A DNA stretch of 64,000 bases from the NCBI GenBank assembly GCA_964390715.1, contig CAYMIM010000013.1:27451-91450 (forward strand), in the 5' to 3' direction. This stretch comes from JACOVP01 sp964390715. Its GTDB lineage: Archaea > Nanobdellota > Nanobdellia > SCGC-AAA011-G17 > UBA489. Position 1 is the first letter of the stretch. Each line of letters starts with the position of its first letter. The notes below the pieces were generated by a model that saw nothing but the letters and a program-made list of their open reading frames with translations, ran no database searches and had not been told where the DNA came from. Below, in pieces: positions 33,250 to 43,281 of the stretch. The position numbers were made by a program, and so were the translations under genes.

Positions 33250-34766
33250 GAAAAACACTAGCCATTATTGGAAAGAATTTCAAGCTCCTGACAAGGACAA
33301 AAAGCTCGGCGTTAATTATTATCCTAGGTCCCTTGCTTCTGATCATGCTCATTGGCGCGGCGTTCAATACTGCGAATGTATATGGTGTTCGTATTGGTAC
33401 CTATACCTCTTCTTACAGTGCCTTAAGTAACTCATTGGTTGATGAGCTCAGTAAAAAGAAATTCACAGTCCAGAAGATAGAGTCAGAGCGGGCCTGTATC
33501 GACAGCGTCAAGCGAAGCATCATTCATGTCTGCACTATTTTTCCAGCGGATCTCTCATTGAAAAATGGGGGGGATATTATTTTCTATGTGGATAATTCCA
33601 GAATGAATTTGGTCTATATGGTGTTGGACGCGTTGAACAGCGTCATAGGAACGAAAACAAAGGAAATCAGCACGCAATTGACAAAAAATATTCTGGATAC
33701 TGTTGATGGTATTGATAAGGAAGTGACTGATAAGAGTACATTGATAGGTTCCTTGGCCACGGATAACGAAGACGTGAGCAATAGGATTGATACTATACTA
33801 AAAAATGTTCAAGATCTTGATTTGGAATTCACTCCTACGCTGCGAGGATTAGACACGTTAGAGACAATGGCCGCGTCAAATGAATCAGGCACAGAAGATG
33901 TCAAGACAGCGGTGGATTTAATAAAGAAAAATTTGGAAACCATAGATTTGCAGTTCAAGGACATGGTTAGCGCGCGTGATCAAACCGTGCTTGCTTCAAA
34001 CAATATTAAGACTACTTTAAGCAGTGACATCAAATATATTCAAGCTCTGGACAACAGCGTCGACAAGATTGTCTCCGACATCAGAAAAGTGAAAGCGACA
34101 AGCGTTGGTAAGATTGTTTCTCCTCTGTCAACAAAAATCGAGCCGATCACAGCGGAGAAGAGTCAGCTCAACTATATCTTCCCGACGTTAATGATTCTCA
34201 TAGTCATGTTCGTCAGTATGATGCTGTCTTCAACTTTGGAGATCAAGGAAAAAACCAGTCGTGTTTATCTCAAGAACTTCATCACACCCACATCTTACCT
34301 CACCTTCTTGGTAAGTAATTTTATCACAAATATCTTGGTAGTGATCATCCAATTGGGAGTAATATTTGGCGTTGCTTTCTATTTCTTCAGAGAGCAGTTG
34401 ATAACCACTATTGGCGGGATGGCTGCGGTGCTGGTGTTGATAACGACCGTCTTCATCTTGTTGGGCATGATCATCGGCAGTATTTTCAAATCAGAAGAAA
34501 CTAGCGCCATCGCGACCATTTCCATAGGTTTCATTTTCTTGTTTTTCTCTTCAAGTATTCTTCCCATAGAAACGCTTCCCGCCCTCATCAGGAAAATAGC
34601 TTCATTCAATCCGTTCTTCATGGGTGAAACGCTCTTAAACAAGATTTTATTATTCCAATTGCCCTTGACTTTGTTTACGCAAACGTTATATATCCTTGCT
34701 GGGTACATCGGAGGACTCATGCTTATCCTTATTATCGTCAAGCGCTTAACAAAGAGGAGTTTCTGA
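33246..34766 (+). CDS. ABC-2 permease with large extracytoplasmic domain
   Basis: 506 residues. One N-terminal membrane helix (about 20-40), then a roughly 270-residue extracytoplasmic region with coiled-coil character, and five or six helices from about residue 310 to the end, as in YhgE/NatB-type ABC-2 permeases. Works with the ATPase just upstream. Its stop overlaps the start of the RNase J-like gene by 1 bp. Confidence 0.88.
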   Translation: MRKTLAIIGKNFKLLTRTKSSALIIILGPLLLIMLIGAAFNTANVYGVRIGTYTSSYSALSNSLVDELSKKKFTVQKIESERACIDSVKRSIIHVCTIFPADLSLKNGGDIIFYVDNSRMNLVYMVLDALNSVIGTKTKEISTQLTKNILDTVDGIDKEVTDKSTLIGSLATDNEDVSNRIDTILKNVQDLDLEFTPTLRGLDTLETMAASNESGTEDVKTAVDLIKKNLETIDLQFKDMVSARDQTVLASNNIKTTLSSDIKYIQALDNSVDKIVSDIRKVKATSVGKIVSPLSTKIEPITAEKSQLNYIFPTLMILIVMFVSMMLSSTLEIKEKTSRVYLKNFITPTSYLTFLVSNFITNILVVIIQLGVIFGVAFYFFREQLITTIGGMAAVLVLITTVFILLGMIIGSIFKSEETSAIATISIGFIFLFFSSSILPIETLPALIRKIASFNPFFMGETLLNKILLFQLPLTLFTQTLYILAGYIGGLMLILIIVKRLTKRSF

Positions 34767-36106
34767 TGGATTTCAAGATTGCCGCTGTTGGTGGCTATAG
34801 TGAAGTAGGCAAAAATATGTCTGCGGTGAAAATAGGTGATGAGGCGGTCATCATGGACATGGGATTCTATTTGCCAGTCATTGTGGATTTTGAGGAGGAA
34901 GGTCATGATCGCTCTTCATTGTCAAATGACCAGATGCGTCGCATGGGGGCTATCCCTGATGATACTATGATCAGCTCTTGGAAAAAGAATATCAAGGGAA
35001 TAATCTGCAGTCACGCGCATCTCGATCACACGGGCGCTGTTCCTTATTTGGCTCCTCACTATAACGCTCCAGTCATTGGAACGCCATTCACTTTGGAAGT
35101 TTTAAAAAATATGGCTTATAGCGAAGGACTTCCTTTAAAAAATAAATATCTGCCACTCAATACTGGTTCAATGTACAAAGTGTCTAAAAATATTAAAATC
35201 GAGCTCATCAACGTCACGCACTCCACGCCGCAAACAGCGATCATAGCGGTGCACACGCCACAAGGAGTAGTCGTCTACACGAATGATTTCAAGTTGGACA
35301 ATGATCCTATTGTCGGAAAAAAGCCAGATTATGATAGGCTCAAGCAATTAGGAAAAGAAAACAACGTGCGCGCGGTCATTGTGGATTCTTTATATTCAGG
35401 CGCCGCGCAAAAAACACCAAGTGAGAAAGTAGCTCGTGAGATGTTAAAAGATGTCATGCTCGGAACAGAAAATCACAACAACCCCATGATTATTAGTTGT
35501 TTCGCTTCGCACATTGCTCGCTTGAGAAGTATCATTGACTTTGGTCATAAATTGAATAGAAAAGTAGTCTTGCTCGGTCGCAGTATGGAAAAATACGCTA
35601 AAGCCGCTGAAAAAACAAACATTGTCAAGTATTCTAAAGAAGCGGAAATCATCGCAGGCGCGGACAAGATCAAGAAAAAATTAGTCAGGATGGAAAAAGA
35701 GGGACTGAATAACTATTTGATTGTATGCACAGGTGGTCAGGGCGAGCCTAATTCAGTCTTGAGTAAGATGCTCAATAATGTCTATCCCTTTTATTTTAAT
35801 CAGGAGGACACCATGATCTTCTCCAATAGGACCATCCCTGTCGAGCCAAATATCACCAACAGAGCGAGGATGGAGGATAAGCTGAAAAAATTCGGCGTTC
35901 GTATCTACAAAGACATTCATGTTTCTGGTCACGGCTCTCGTGAAGACATCCGCGATCTAATCAATATGCTCAACCCAGAGCACGTTATTCCTTCGCATGG
36001 TCATCACAAGATCACCGCTCCTACCGCGGAATTAGCCGCTGAAATGGGCTTCCAAAAAAAGGAAATCCACCATATGAAAAACGGTGAAACCCTTACGTTA
36101 GAGTAA
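34766..36106 (+). CDS. rnj: RNase J-like beta-CASP nuclease
   Basis: 446 residues. Metallo-beta-lactamase domain with SHAHLDHTGAVPYL (about 82-95), VTHSTPQT and YTNDFK. The beta-CASP part has DSLYSGA and CTGGQGEPNSVLSKM, and the C-terminal motif VSGHGSREDI with PSHGHH. Archaeal RNase J is a 5'-3' exoribonuclease in mRNA decay. The C-terminal domain of the bacterial protein is absent, as in archaea. It follows the ABC permease with a 1-bp overlap. Confidence 0.93.
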   Translation: MDFKIAAVGGYSEVGKNMSAVKIGDEAVIMDMGFYLPVIVDFEEEGHDRSSLSNDQMRRMGAIPDDTMISSWKKNIKGIICSHAHLDHTGAVPYLAPHYNAPVIGTPFTLEVLKNMAYSEGLPLKNKYLPLNTGSMYKVSKNIKIELINVTHSTPQTAIIAVHTPQGVVVYTNDFKLDNDPIVGKKPDYDRLKQLGKENNVRAVIVDSLYSGAAQKTPSEKVAREMLKDVMLGTENHNNPMIISCFASHIARLRSIIDFGHKLNRKVVLLGRSMEKYAKAAEKTNIVKYSKEAEIIAGADKIKKKLVRMEKEGLNNYLIVCTGGQGEPNSVLSKMLNNVYPFYFNQEDTMIFSNRTIPVEPNITNRARMEDKLKKFGVRIYKDIHVSGHGSREDIRDLINMLNPEHVIPSHGHHKITAPTAELAAEMGFQKKEIHHMKNGETLTLE

Positions 36107-36112
36107 ATAAAT

Positions 36113-36122
36113 CCTTTTAAAG
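36113..36122 (+). promoter_or_regulatory. TATA box for mre11-rad50
   Basis: CCTTTTAAAG lies 77 bp before the Mre11 ATG; a GAGAGGTAA precedes the ATG by about 8 bp as ribosome-binding site. Confidence 0.45.
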
Positions 36123-36198
36123 ATAGATAAGTGCGAACTAGAGGGAAGAGTAGAAGAAAAAAGAGTTGCACCAAAAGATTTAGAGAGGTAAGCAACAA

Positions 36199-37425
36199 AT
36201 GAAATTCGCGCATACGTCAGATTGTCACGTCGGTGGTTGGCGTGAAGAAGAGATGAAGCAGTTGAGTTTGCTCTCGTTTCAGAAAATGATTGACCACTGT
36301 ATAGAAGAACATGTCGGTTTTCTCTTGATTGCTGGTGACTTGTTCAACACATCAATACCGCAGATTGATCTCATCAAGGAAGTGGCGCATCAATTGAATC
36401 GTCTCAAAGAAGAAAACATTGAAGTCTATATCATCCCTGGAAGTCACGATTATTCTCCTTCGGGAAAAACCATGATCGACGTCTTGGAAAAAGCTGGCCT
36501 CTGTCATAACGTCTTCAAGTTCAAGAACAACAAGCTGGAGTTTACTGTCGACAAAACAAATACGAAAATCACAGGAGTCATTGGTCTGGCGGGTGGTCTG
36601 GAAAAAAAACATTATCATGTACTTGACAAAACCAATTTGGAAGCGGAACAAGGGTTCAAGATATTCATGTTTCACACATTGCTAAATGAGTTTCGTCCAA
36701 AAGATTTGGAGAAAGTAGATGGAGAGTCTTACACATTATTGCCCAAGGGGTTCAACTACTATGCTGGCGGTCATCCGCACTTTGTTATGGAAAAGCGCGT
36801 CCCAGAATATGGCGTCATCACTTATCCAGGTCCATTAATGCCTAATAATTTCAAGGAAATTGAGGAGCTCAAGCATGGCGGTTTCTACATTTGTGATGAA
36901 AAAATGATCCTTCGTCACATCCCGATCAAAATCAAAGACGTGCTCTCCTTAGTGATCAATGCTGATAAGAAAACACCTTTAGAAGTGGAGCGAGAAATAG
37001 AAGAGCATATCAAAAAAAATGATCTCAAGGATAAAATTGTCACTTTACGAGTAGAGGGAACGCTCAAGACAGGCAAGCCTGCGGATATTAATTTTTCAGA
37101 GTTAATAGACAGTATGAAGGAAGCATACTGCACGCTCAAAAACACATATAGTTTGACAACGCAGGAATTCGAAGAGGTCAAAGCGGACACAGGTTCTGTA
37201 GAAGAGATTGAGGAAAAAATAATCCAAGAACATTTGGGGCAAATTCCTCTGGAGCAGATAAAAATAAAAGAGGGAGAGCTCACAAAAATAATGGTGTCGT
37301 TATTGAACAAAGAAAAGCATGAGGGGGAAAGGAAAGCGGACTTCGAAAGTCGCTTGATGAAAGAGGTGATAGAGATGCTGCAAATGAAAGAAGTTTGGGG
37401 TAACCATGCTGCTGAAGAAGATTAG
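36199..37425 (+). CDS. mre11: DNA repair nuclease Mre11
   Basis: 408 residues. Metallophosphoesterase with HTSDCHVGGW (about 5-14), LLIAGDLFNTS, IPGSHDYS, MFHTLL and YYAGGHPHF, which supply the two-metal site. The C-terminal part (about 290-408) is charged and holds the Rad50-binding region. Processes DNA ends with Rad50. Overlaps rad50 by 20 bp. Confidence 0.95.
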   Translation: MKFAHTSDCHVGGWREEEMKQLSLLSFQKMIDHCIEEHVGFLLIAGDLFNTSIPQIDLIKEVAHQLNRLKEENIEVYIIPGSHDYSPSGKTMIDVLEKAGLCHNVFKFKNNKLEFTVDKTNTKITGVIGLAGGLEKKHYHVLDKTNLEAEQGFKIFMFHTLLNEFRPKDLEKVDGESYTLLPKGFNYYAGGHPHFVMEKRVPEYGVITYPGPLMPNNFKEIEELKHGGFYICDEKMILRHIPIKIKDVLSLVINADKKTPLEVEREIEEHIKKNDLKDKIVTLRVEGTLKTGKPADINFSELIDSMKEAYCTLKNTYSLTTQEFEEVKADTGSVEEIEEKIIQEHLGQIPLEQIKIKEGELTKIMVSLLNKEKHEGERKADFESRLMKEVIEMLQMKEVWGNHAAEED

Positions 37426-39460
37426 ATTGGAAAATATTCGCAGTTACATCGATGAGGAAATCGAGTTTCCAACGGGAAGTATCTTGTTGTCGGGAAATAT
37501 TGGGTGTGGTAAGTCTACAATTCTGCAAGCGATTGATTTTGCTCTGTTCGGTATCACGCAGGAATTAACTGGTAGTTCATTGTTGCGCAATGGAGAAGAT
37601 CGTGGTGGTGTTGAATTGCATTTCGAGGTCGATAATAAAAATGTTGTCATCAAGCGAAGTTTAAAGCGTGGCACATCAGTCGTGCAGGATGCTGGCTATA
37701 TCATAGTCAATAATGCCCGTCGTGAAGCGACTGCTACCGAGTTGAAGCAAAGCATTCTGACATTGTTAAATTATCCAGAAGAGTTGCTCACCAAATCAAA
37801 ATCACTCATCTACAGATACACCGTCTACACTCCTCAAGAGGAGATGAAGAGCATTCTCCATGGTGACAAGGAACATCGTCTCGACACGTTAAGAAGAGTC
37901 TTTGGCATCGACAAATACAAGCGGTTAAAAGAAAACGCTGAGCTCGTTGTGGTCAGCATCAAGTCAAAAAATAAGGAAAACGCGATCATGATCGCGGATC
38001 TCGAGCAGAAAAAAACAGAACAGAATCAATTAAAGATGCAGTTAAAAAGTGTCAGGATAGTTATAGAAAGTATTTTGCCAAAATTAAGTGAGTACCATCT
38101 CTTGCTGGAAGACAAGAAGAAAAAAGTGGAGCTCATCAACAAGGAAATAAAAGAGCAGCAGGAAATAAAGAAAAAATTAGAAGTGTGTGAACTCTCCATA
38201 AGGCACAAGACAGAAGAAGCGGCGAGAAATCTGGCGCGAATTGGGGAGATAGTCGCAATCGTGAAGGACGCTGAGGTAGCGCTTGAGAAAGAAAAACCTC
38301 CTGCGGTAAGCAGAGAAAAAATCATGGTGAAAGAGAAAGAAATAATCACCAAGGAAGCGGAGATCAGGATACTGCTCAACAATATCCAGGAGAAAAAAAC
38401 GCATAAGGCGCACGCGGAAAAAATAATGGGAGACATCACTAAGTTAGAAAATTGTCCTATTTGTAAGCGAAAAGTAACCAAAGAGCATCAAGAGACAGTT
38501 ACTAGAGAAGAGCGTCAGAAAATTATGCGGCACGAAGAAGAGATGCGGAAGATACAAAAGCAGGTCCTTGAGAAAGAAGAATTCATCAAGGCGGATAAGT
38601 TGCTGCTGGAACAAGATAAAAAAGCGGAACAGTTTATTGCGCTCTACGAACTCAAGAAAAGAAATATAGAAGAAAAGAAAAAAGAAACACTTCGTCTGCA
38701 GGAAATAAATACTATGCTCGCGAAAGAGAAAGAAATGCTAGAACTGCAAAGACAGCAGGTGCTCCAGCAGATAAAGAAAGATGGAGCAGAAGACGTGCAC
38801 GAGCAACTACGGTTAGAAGTCGACGAGCTTCAAGAGCGCAAGAAGAAAGTTGAAATTGAGAAAGCGACCAATGAGCGTGAGGTAGAACATCTGGAGAAAC
38901 AAATAAGCGCGCTCGAGACAGACATCAAAAAGAAAGAGAAAATACGTGATAACATAGGATACTTGAAAGAAGTGCAGTTCTGGCTGGAAAATATGTTCAT
39001 GAACTTGATGAATACCATGGAGAAAAAAATCATGCTCAAGGTGCACTCAGACTTCTCCACATTCTTCAAGAAGTGGTTCGAGACTTTGGTGGATACTGAA
39101 GCGATCAAAGTGACTTTAGATGATGAATTCTCTCCTATCATCGAGCAGAACGGTCATGAAATTAATTATAGCTATCTCAGTGGTGGTGAAAAAACTGCGG
39201 CTGCCCTGGCTTATCGTCTTGCGTTAAACCAAGTCATTAACTCCATCATGAGTATTATCAGGACCAAGGAGCTCATCATTCTTGACGAGCCGACCGATGG
39301 CTTCTCTTCAGAGCAAATCGACCGTCTCAGGCTCATTTTAGAGGAGTTAAAAACAAAGCAAATCATCATTGTTTCCCACGAGAACAAAATTGAGAGCTTC
39401 GTTCAGCATGTCATTAAAATAGAGAAGAATGACCACATCAGTGCCGTTGCTAGCCAGTAG
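37406..39460 (+). CDS. rad50: DNA repair ATPase Rad50
   Basis: 684 residues, shorter than the usual 850-900 because the coiled-coil arms are short. Walker A SGNIGCGKSTIL (about 29-40), zinc hook CPICKR with Cys-350 and Cys-353 in the middle of the coiled coil, ABC signature YLSGGEKTAAALAYR (about 590) and Walker B LIILDEPTDGF. SMC-like ATPase that tethers and opens DNA ends with Mre11. The start overlaps mre11, so the two are coupled. Confidence 0.94.
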   Translation: MLLKKIRLENIRSYIDEEIEFPTGSILLSGNIGCGKSTILQAIDFALFGITQELTGSSLLRNGEDRGGVELHFEVDNKNVVIKRSLKRGTSVVQDAGYIIVNNARREATATELKQSILTLLNYPEELLTKSKSLIYRYTVYTPQEEMKSILHGDKEHRLDTLRRVFGIDKYKRLKENAELVVVSIKSKNKENAIMIADLEQKKTEQNQLKMQLKSVRIVIESILPKLSEYHLLLEDKKKKVELINKEIKEQQEIKKKLEVCELSIRHKTEEAARNLARIGEIVAIVKDAEVALEKEKPPAVSREKIMVKEKEIITKEAEIRILLNNIQEKKTHKAHAEKIMGDITKLENCPICKRKVTKEHQETVTREERQKIMRHEEEMRKIQKQVLEKEEFIKADKLLLEQDKKAEQFIALYELKKRNIEEKKKETLRLQEINTMLAKEKEMLELQRQQVLQQIKKDGAEDVHEQLRLEVDELQERKKKVEIEKATNEREVEHLEKQISALETDIKKKEKIRDNIGYLKEVQFWLENMFMNLMNTMEKKIMLKVHSDFSTFFKKWFETLVDTEAIKVTLDDEFSPIIEQNGHEINYSYLSGGEKTAAALAYRLALNQVINSIMSIIRTKELIILDEPTDGFSSEQIDRLRLILEELKTKQIIIVSHENKIESFVQHVIKIEKNDHISAVASQ

Positions 39461-39517
39461 CGAGAATTTCGCCACAAGACTTATAAAGAAAAACGTGAGT
39501 CCTGACCAAGGATAACA

Positions 39518-40927
39518 ATGAATGGAAAAAATGCGTCGTTCATCGTACTTATTGCCCTTCTGGTTATACCTCTCGTTTTTGCGAACCCTATTACTATTGT
39601 AGTAATGGAATCGCAAGACGAAGTGGAAGCGGGCAGCGTCGCGGAATTTACAGTAAAGATAACCAATGATGGGTTAGATCGTGACGTCTTTAGCATCGAG
39701 CCGGACGAGTTTAATGTTTATCCCTTCTCTGACTTCGCTCAAAGAATTGAGGCTAAGCCGTCACAGGTAAAATTAGATGCTGGAGAAAGTGCTATCGTAA
39801 AAATTCTCATTAAAACCATTGATGTCACGCTACCAAATAAATATTATGATTCTAAAATCATTGTCTCTTCAGTCATCCATCCAGAAAGTAAAGAGTCCAT
39901 AATGCTCAAGACATATGTCGCGTCAGCGAAAAATATTATCGAGATTGTACCGCGGCTGGTGCAGCAAATCACGCCAGGAAAAGAAATTAATGTGCCCATC
40001 AAATTGAAGAATCGTTCTAGGTTAGTTATGGATCTTGAAGTTACTCTGGGTACTGACATTCCAAATATTGCCGAGCCTCTGCGCGTGAGCTTGCGGTCGC
40101 AAGAAGAAAAGCAAGTGGAAATGAAAATAAATGTTGATCCAACAGCGCTTCCAGGAGAGAGAAAGATAACTATTGCCGCTTATGAGAAAGATCAGCTTCG
40201 TGGCTCATTCATAACTGAGGTGTCCATCCTTCCAAAAGATCGTGTTGAAGAAGACAGAGACGTAAAAAGAGGTTTCTTGTCATCCACGACAACTATCATT
40301 CGTGAAAATAAAGGAAATGTCGCTAGTGAGCAGCGAGTTGAGGCGAAATATAATATAATCCAGCGTATCTTTTCATCCATGACGCCAAAGCCAGAGACAG
40401 AGATAGGAAAAGTCATCTGGAAATTCACGTTACAGCCAGGAAGCAAGAAAACTATTGAGATTTACAGCAATTACCGTCCTTTGCTCTATGGTATAATCGC
40501 GGTGATAATCTTTACAGCCATAGTGCTGTTCTCTATCGAGCGCAGCGTCGTCATCAAGAAGCGTACCTTCCGTGGAAAAGAAATGGTTGAGGGAGTAAAA
40601 GAATACAAGATTTTCATCTTGGTGCGTAATGGAAAGAAATATACTCTAAGCGATGTTAAAGTCATGGATCTCGTGCCCAACATATTGAATCTAACTTCTG
40701 ATTTTGGATCATTGAGGCCTGACAGAGTGCAGCATAGTGATCGCGCGACGCGCTTGTTGTGGAATGTCATCAAGCTGGAGCCTCGTGAAGAGCGTGTCTT
40801 TTCCTACAAGATCCGCTTGAAGGACTCTATTGTCGGTGAAGTTGTTCTGCCTGTGGCTATCATTCAGTTCGTAGACGCTAAGGACAAATTTGAGCAAGTC
40901 CAGTCCATGCGTGTTATTCTCGGATAA
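39518..40927 (+). CDS. Membrane-anchored surface protein with Ig-like domains
   Basis: 469 residues. Signal peptide (about 6-23), then two beta-sandwich domains. The first has VEAGSVAEFTVKITNDGLDRDVFSI and VKLDAGESAIVKILIK, the pattern of NPCBM/NEW3-type or COG1470 Ig-like domains. A membrane helix follows near 325-346, then a further domain (about 360-469) with FILVRNGKKYTLSDVKVMDLVP, like a DUF11-type conserved repeat. Function unknown; perhaps cell-surface architecture. A TATA-like CTTATAAAG is 30 bp upstream. Confidence 0.7.
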   Translation: MNGKNASFIVLIALLVIPLVFANPITIVVMESQDEVEAGSVAEFTVKITNDGLDRDVFSIEPDEFNVYPFSDFAQRIEAKPSQVKLDAGESAIVKILIKTIDVTLPNKYYDSKIIVSSVIHPESKESIMLKTYVASAKNIIEIVPRLVQQITPGKEINVPIKLKNRSRLVMDLEVTLGTDIPNIAEPLRVSLRSQEEKQVEMKINVDPTALPGERKITIAAYEKDQLRGSFITEVSILPKDRVEEDRDVKRGFLSSTTTIIRENKGNVASEQRVEAKYNIIQRIFSSMTPKPETEIGKVIWKFTLQPGSKKTIEIYSNYRPLLYGIIAVIIFTAIVLFSIERSVVIKKRTFRGKEMVEGVKEYKIFILVRNGKKYTLSDVKVMDLVPNILNLTSDFGSLRPDRVQHSDRATRLLWNVIKLEPREERVFSYKIRLKDSIVGEVVLPVAIIQFVDAKDKFEQVQSMRVILG

Positions 40928-40979
40928 ACAGAGATAAACAATATCTTTAAAAACGATAAACAGGACTTAGAAAGAGCTT

Positions 40980-41102
40980 CTCCACGTAGCTCAATGGTAG
41001 AGCGGTCGGCTGTAGATGTCGTGAATCGAGATTCCACACGGAAACTGTGAAAATTCACTAGCCGATCCCGACAGGTTCCTGGTTCGAGTCCGGGCGTGGA
41101 GA
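40980..41102 (+). tRNA. tRNA-Tyr (GTA) with intron
   Basis: Acceptor CTCCACG (40980-40986) pairs with CGTGGAG (41095-41101). D arm GCTC...GAGC, anticodon stem GTCGG (41005-41009) with CCGAC (41068-41072), T arm CCTGG-TTCGAGT-CCGGG. The anticodon is GTA at 41012-41014. About 51 nt interrupt the anticodon loop after position 37 (41016-41066, boundaries uncertain by a few bases). The intron contains an inner helix GTGAAT (41021-41026) with ATTCAC (41053-41058). No encoded CCA. A TATA-like TCTTTAAAAAC lies about 30 bp upstream. Confidence 0.9.
41016..41066 (+). other. tRNA-Tyr intron
   Basis: Intervening sequence at the canonical 37/38 position. The stem GTGAAT/ATTCAC is the inner part of a splicing structure. 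A repeat CCGAT just before the mature CCGAC can pair alternatively with the anticodon stem, so the exact bulge-helix-bulge is not clear to me. Confidence 0.7.
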
Positions 41103-41103
41103 T

Positions 41104-43191
41104 TTATTTTTCTTTTAGAGGTGAATGTATTCGTCGTCGTGATCTAAGATAGAGAAATAGAATAAGGAAGAGAATCAGAATTATAAGCAAAAATACAAAG
41201 AGGAAACGAGGCTGCGAGTTATCTTGACGAACGGGTGGTGAAAATATGGGAGTTTTTGTTGTGTTCACTTTAGGGACAATTTTCTTAATACTAGTTTTAC
41301 ATTCAGTATCGCCATAAGGCGCGGCTTGGTTATCGGTGCCTCCATCGCAGTCATTATCTAATCCATCATTGCACATATTTAATTCACTCGTACTATAGGA
41401 AGGATGATTGTTGCTGTAAGTCTCAATGGTACATCCAGGCCATTGTTCACGCGTGCAAGTTTCTTGTGATCCTGCGCACACGCCTCGTTGTTCTAGACAC
41501 AGACGTTTTTCTCCATTTTCACAACTTTGCACAACAGTAATCTTAAGAGGTACAGAAGAATCGCCAAAATGTTCCACGCCTTCATGAACCATTCTCCATT
41601 GGAAAGTATAAGTGCCTGAAGTTGCTGGCGCTGTGATCATAAAGGTGAAATTTTTCTCTCCATTTGTATTAACAACCTCACGAGAAGAGAAAGGAACGCG
41701 GTTTATTCCCCAAAGAAGAGTATCTTGTGGAGATTGAGAGCTGAGAAAATACTGTCGTGATGCTTCCCAGGAAGTTGATCCCGTGTCTTTAAAGATCAAT
41801 GAGACAGTGTATTGCTGACGAGCCTGCATGACAGAAGGCGCAGATTGTGAGATAAAGGTTGCGTCTTGGTCATAGAGAAGTGCTAGTCCGTCAGTGAGTA
41901 AACGAGTCATGCTATAAACATTGGAGTCATCTTCTGGAAGATTGATAGGGATTCTCTGATTTCCTTGTGGATCAGTGTGCCAGCTCTGGAAAATGTGGTG
42001 ATCCGCAATCAGGTCACGGTCTTTAAGGTAAGTAACCCATTGTAAGACGTTGTTGTAAAATGATGCGTCCGTGCTTTCAAGAGTATCTCCCCAATAGATA
42101 ATGCCAAAGGGAATATTTTTATTTGCGAAAAAAGTTTTTAGCTGCTGGATGTCAGGCGCGACATCAACATTCCATGCTTTTGCGGTATTTCTGCTGACAT
42201 CTAAATGATAAAAATCTAAAGTAATGCCTTGTCGCTCAAGTTCTAGTACCCAATCTATGTGTTGTTGTGCGCGAAAATAGGGTAGTGGCTCTACATCGCC
42301 TATTTTGATCGATGGATGAAGTGATTTTATAGTTGTGATATATTCCGCGACTTCCTGAGCTGATCTTTGTATGGTGTATTTACATGGTATTGCGGGACCG
42401 CCTGTCTGTACGCCTCTAAGGTATGAGGAGTCTAGAGCGATATAAGCGACTTCTCCTCCGCCTTGATAGATGTTATTCATCGCGTGTAGTGTTTGAGGTA
42501 TGCCTGCTTCTGCTTCACATCCTAAGTTTCCATCAATAGCAATAGATTCCATGGCAATGTCAATATTCCATTGTTTAAGTTTTGAAAATGCTCCTGCTGC
42601 GAGAAGATTGATATAAGAAACATCTCCGCACGGCTTGCAATAGATAGAATCGGTATTTAGTATACTTTGTTGATAAAATGAAAAAACATCAATATTAGCT
42701 CTGGCATGTGGCCATTGGTCTTCTTTGGTAAAAAGATCCATATAGTCTTCAGTTCCAAAGTTGGGAGTAAACCAGATGTCTCTGCTCCGGCTGCGAGATG
42801 GCTTGCCTACACCGAAAGGATATGCGGGGGGGTAAGGAGAAGTTGCTAACAGTATGGTTAGGGGTAGCGCCAGGGTCTCATGGTTCTGATTAACTACGGC
42901 GATCATGTAAGTATGCTCTGGTATATTGGGGGGAAGGGTAAGAATGATAACGTTTGCAGAAATAGAAGGTTGAAACATGGATAAATCTGTGCTGAGAGCT
43001 CCATTGATTTTCAAGCCAATTAAAGTATCTAGATTTTCCCCTTGTAAAGTAATTTTTGTTCCAGGAACATTATAAGCCAGGGAAGGAGTAATGCTAGTTA
43101 GGGAAATTTCTTGTGCGTCTATAAGAGAAGGAAATATACAGACAAGGAGGAAAAGAAAAAAGAAGGAAAGTATAAATTGCTGGCGTCGCAT
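41104..43191 (-). CDS. Multidomain cell-surface protein (IPT/TIG, hydrolase-like, Ig-like, MopE-like)
   Basis: 695 residues from the ATG at 43191, giving a clean signal peptide MRRQQFILSFFFLFLLVC...; the longer reading overlaps the divergent desaturase promoter. After the signal: an IPT/TIG-like domain (ITSITPSLAYNVPGTKITLQGENL), a roughly 330-residue central domain resembling a TIM-barrel glycosidase-like fold (FYHLDVSRNT, FGIIYWGDTLEST), an NBR1-like Ig domain (VSLIFKDTGSTSWEAS), a MopE-type metal-binding CNDGLDNDCDGGTD, and a C-terminal membrane anchor with RSRRRIH. Probably a displayed carbohydrate-active or adhesive protein. Divergent from the desaturase. Confidence 0.75.
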   Translation of the reverse strand: MRRQQFILSFFFLFLLVCIFPSLIDAQEISLTSITPSLAYNVPGTKITLQGENLDTLIGLKINGALSTDLSMFQPSISANVIILTLPPNIPEHTYMIAVVNQNHETLALPLTILLATSPYPPAYPFGVGKPSRSRSRDIWFTPNFGTEDYMDLFTKEDQWPHARANIDVFSFYQQSILNTDSIYCKPCGDVSYINLLAAGAFSKLKQWNIDIAMESIAIDGNLGCEAEAGIPQTLHAMNNIYQGGGEVAYIALDSSYLRGVQTGGPAIPCKYTIQRSAQEVAEYITTIKSLHPSIKIGDVEPLPYFRAQQHIDWVLELERQGITLDFYHLDVSRNTAKAWNVDVAPDIQQLKTFFANKNIPFGIIYWGDTLESTDASFYNNVLQWVTYLKDRDLIADHHIFQSWHTDPQGNQRIPINLPEDDSNVYSMTRLLTDGLALLYDQDATFISQSAPSVMQARQQYTVSLIFKDTGSTSWEASRQYFLSSQSPQDTLLWGINRVPFSSREVVNTNGEKNFTFMITAPATSGTYTFQWRMVHEGVEHFGDSSVPLKITVVQSCENGEKRLCLEQRGVCAGSQETCTREQWPGCTIETYSNNHPSYSTSELNMCNDGLDNDCDGGTDNQAAPYGDTECKTSIKKIVPKVNTTKTPIFSPPVRQDNSQPRFLFVFLLIILILFLILFLYLRSRRRIHSPLKEK

Positions 43192-43281
43192 AAAGAAATA
43201 GAGAAATCCAACATATAAAAACCCACCGATGAAGAGAAAAGAAATAGAAACAATTTTATAGAAGAACAAAGTATCAAAAAT

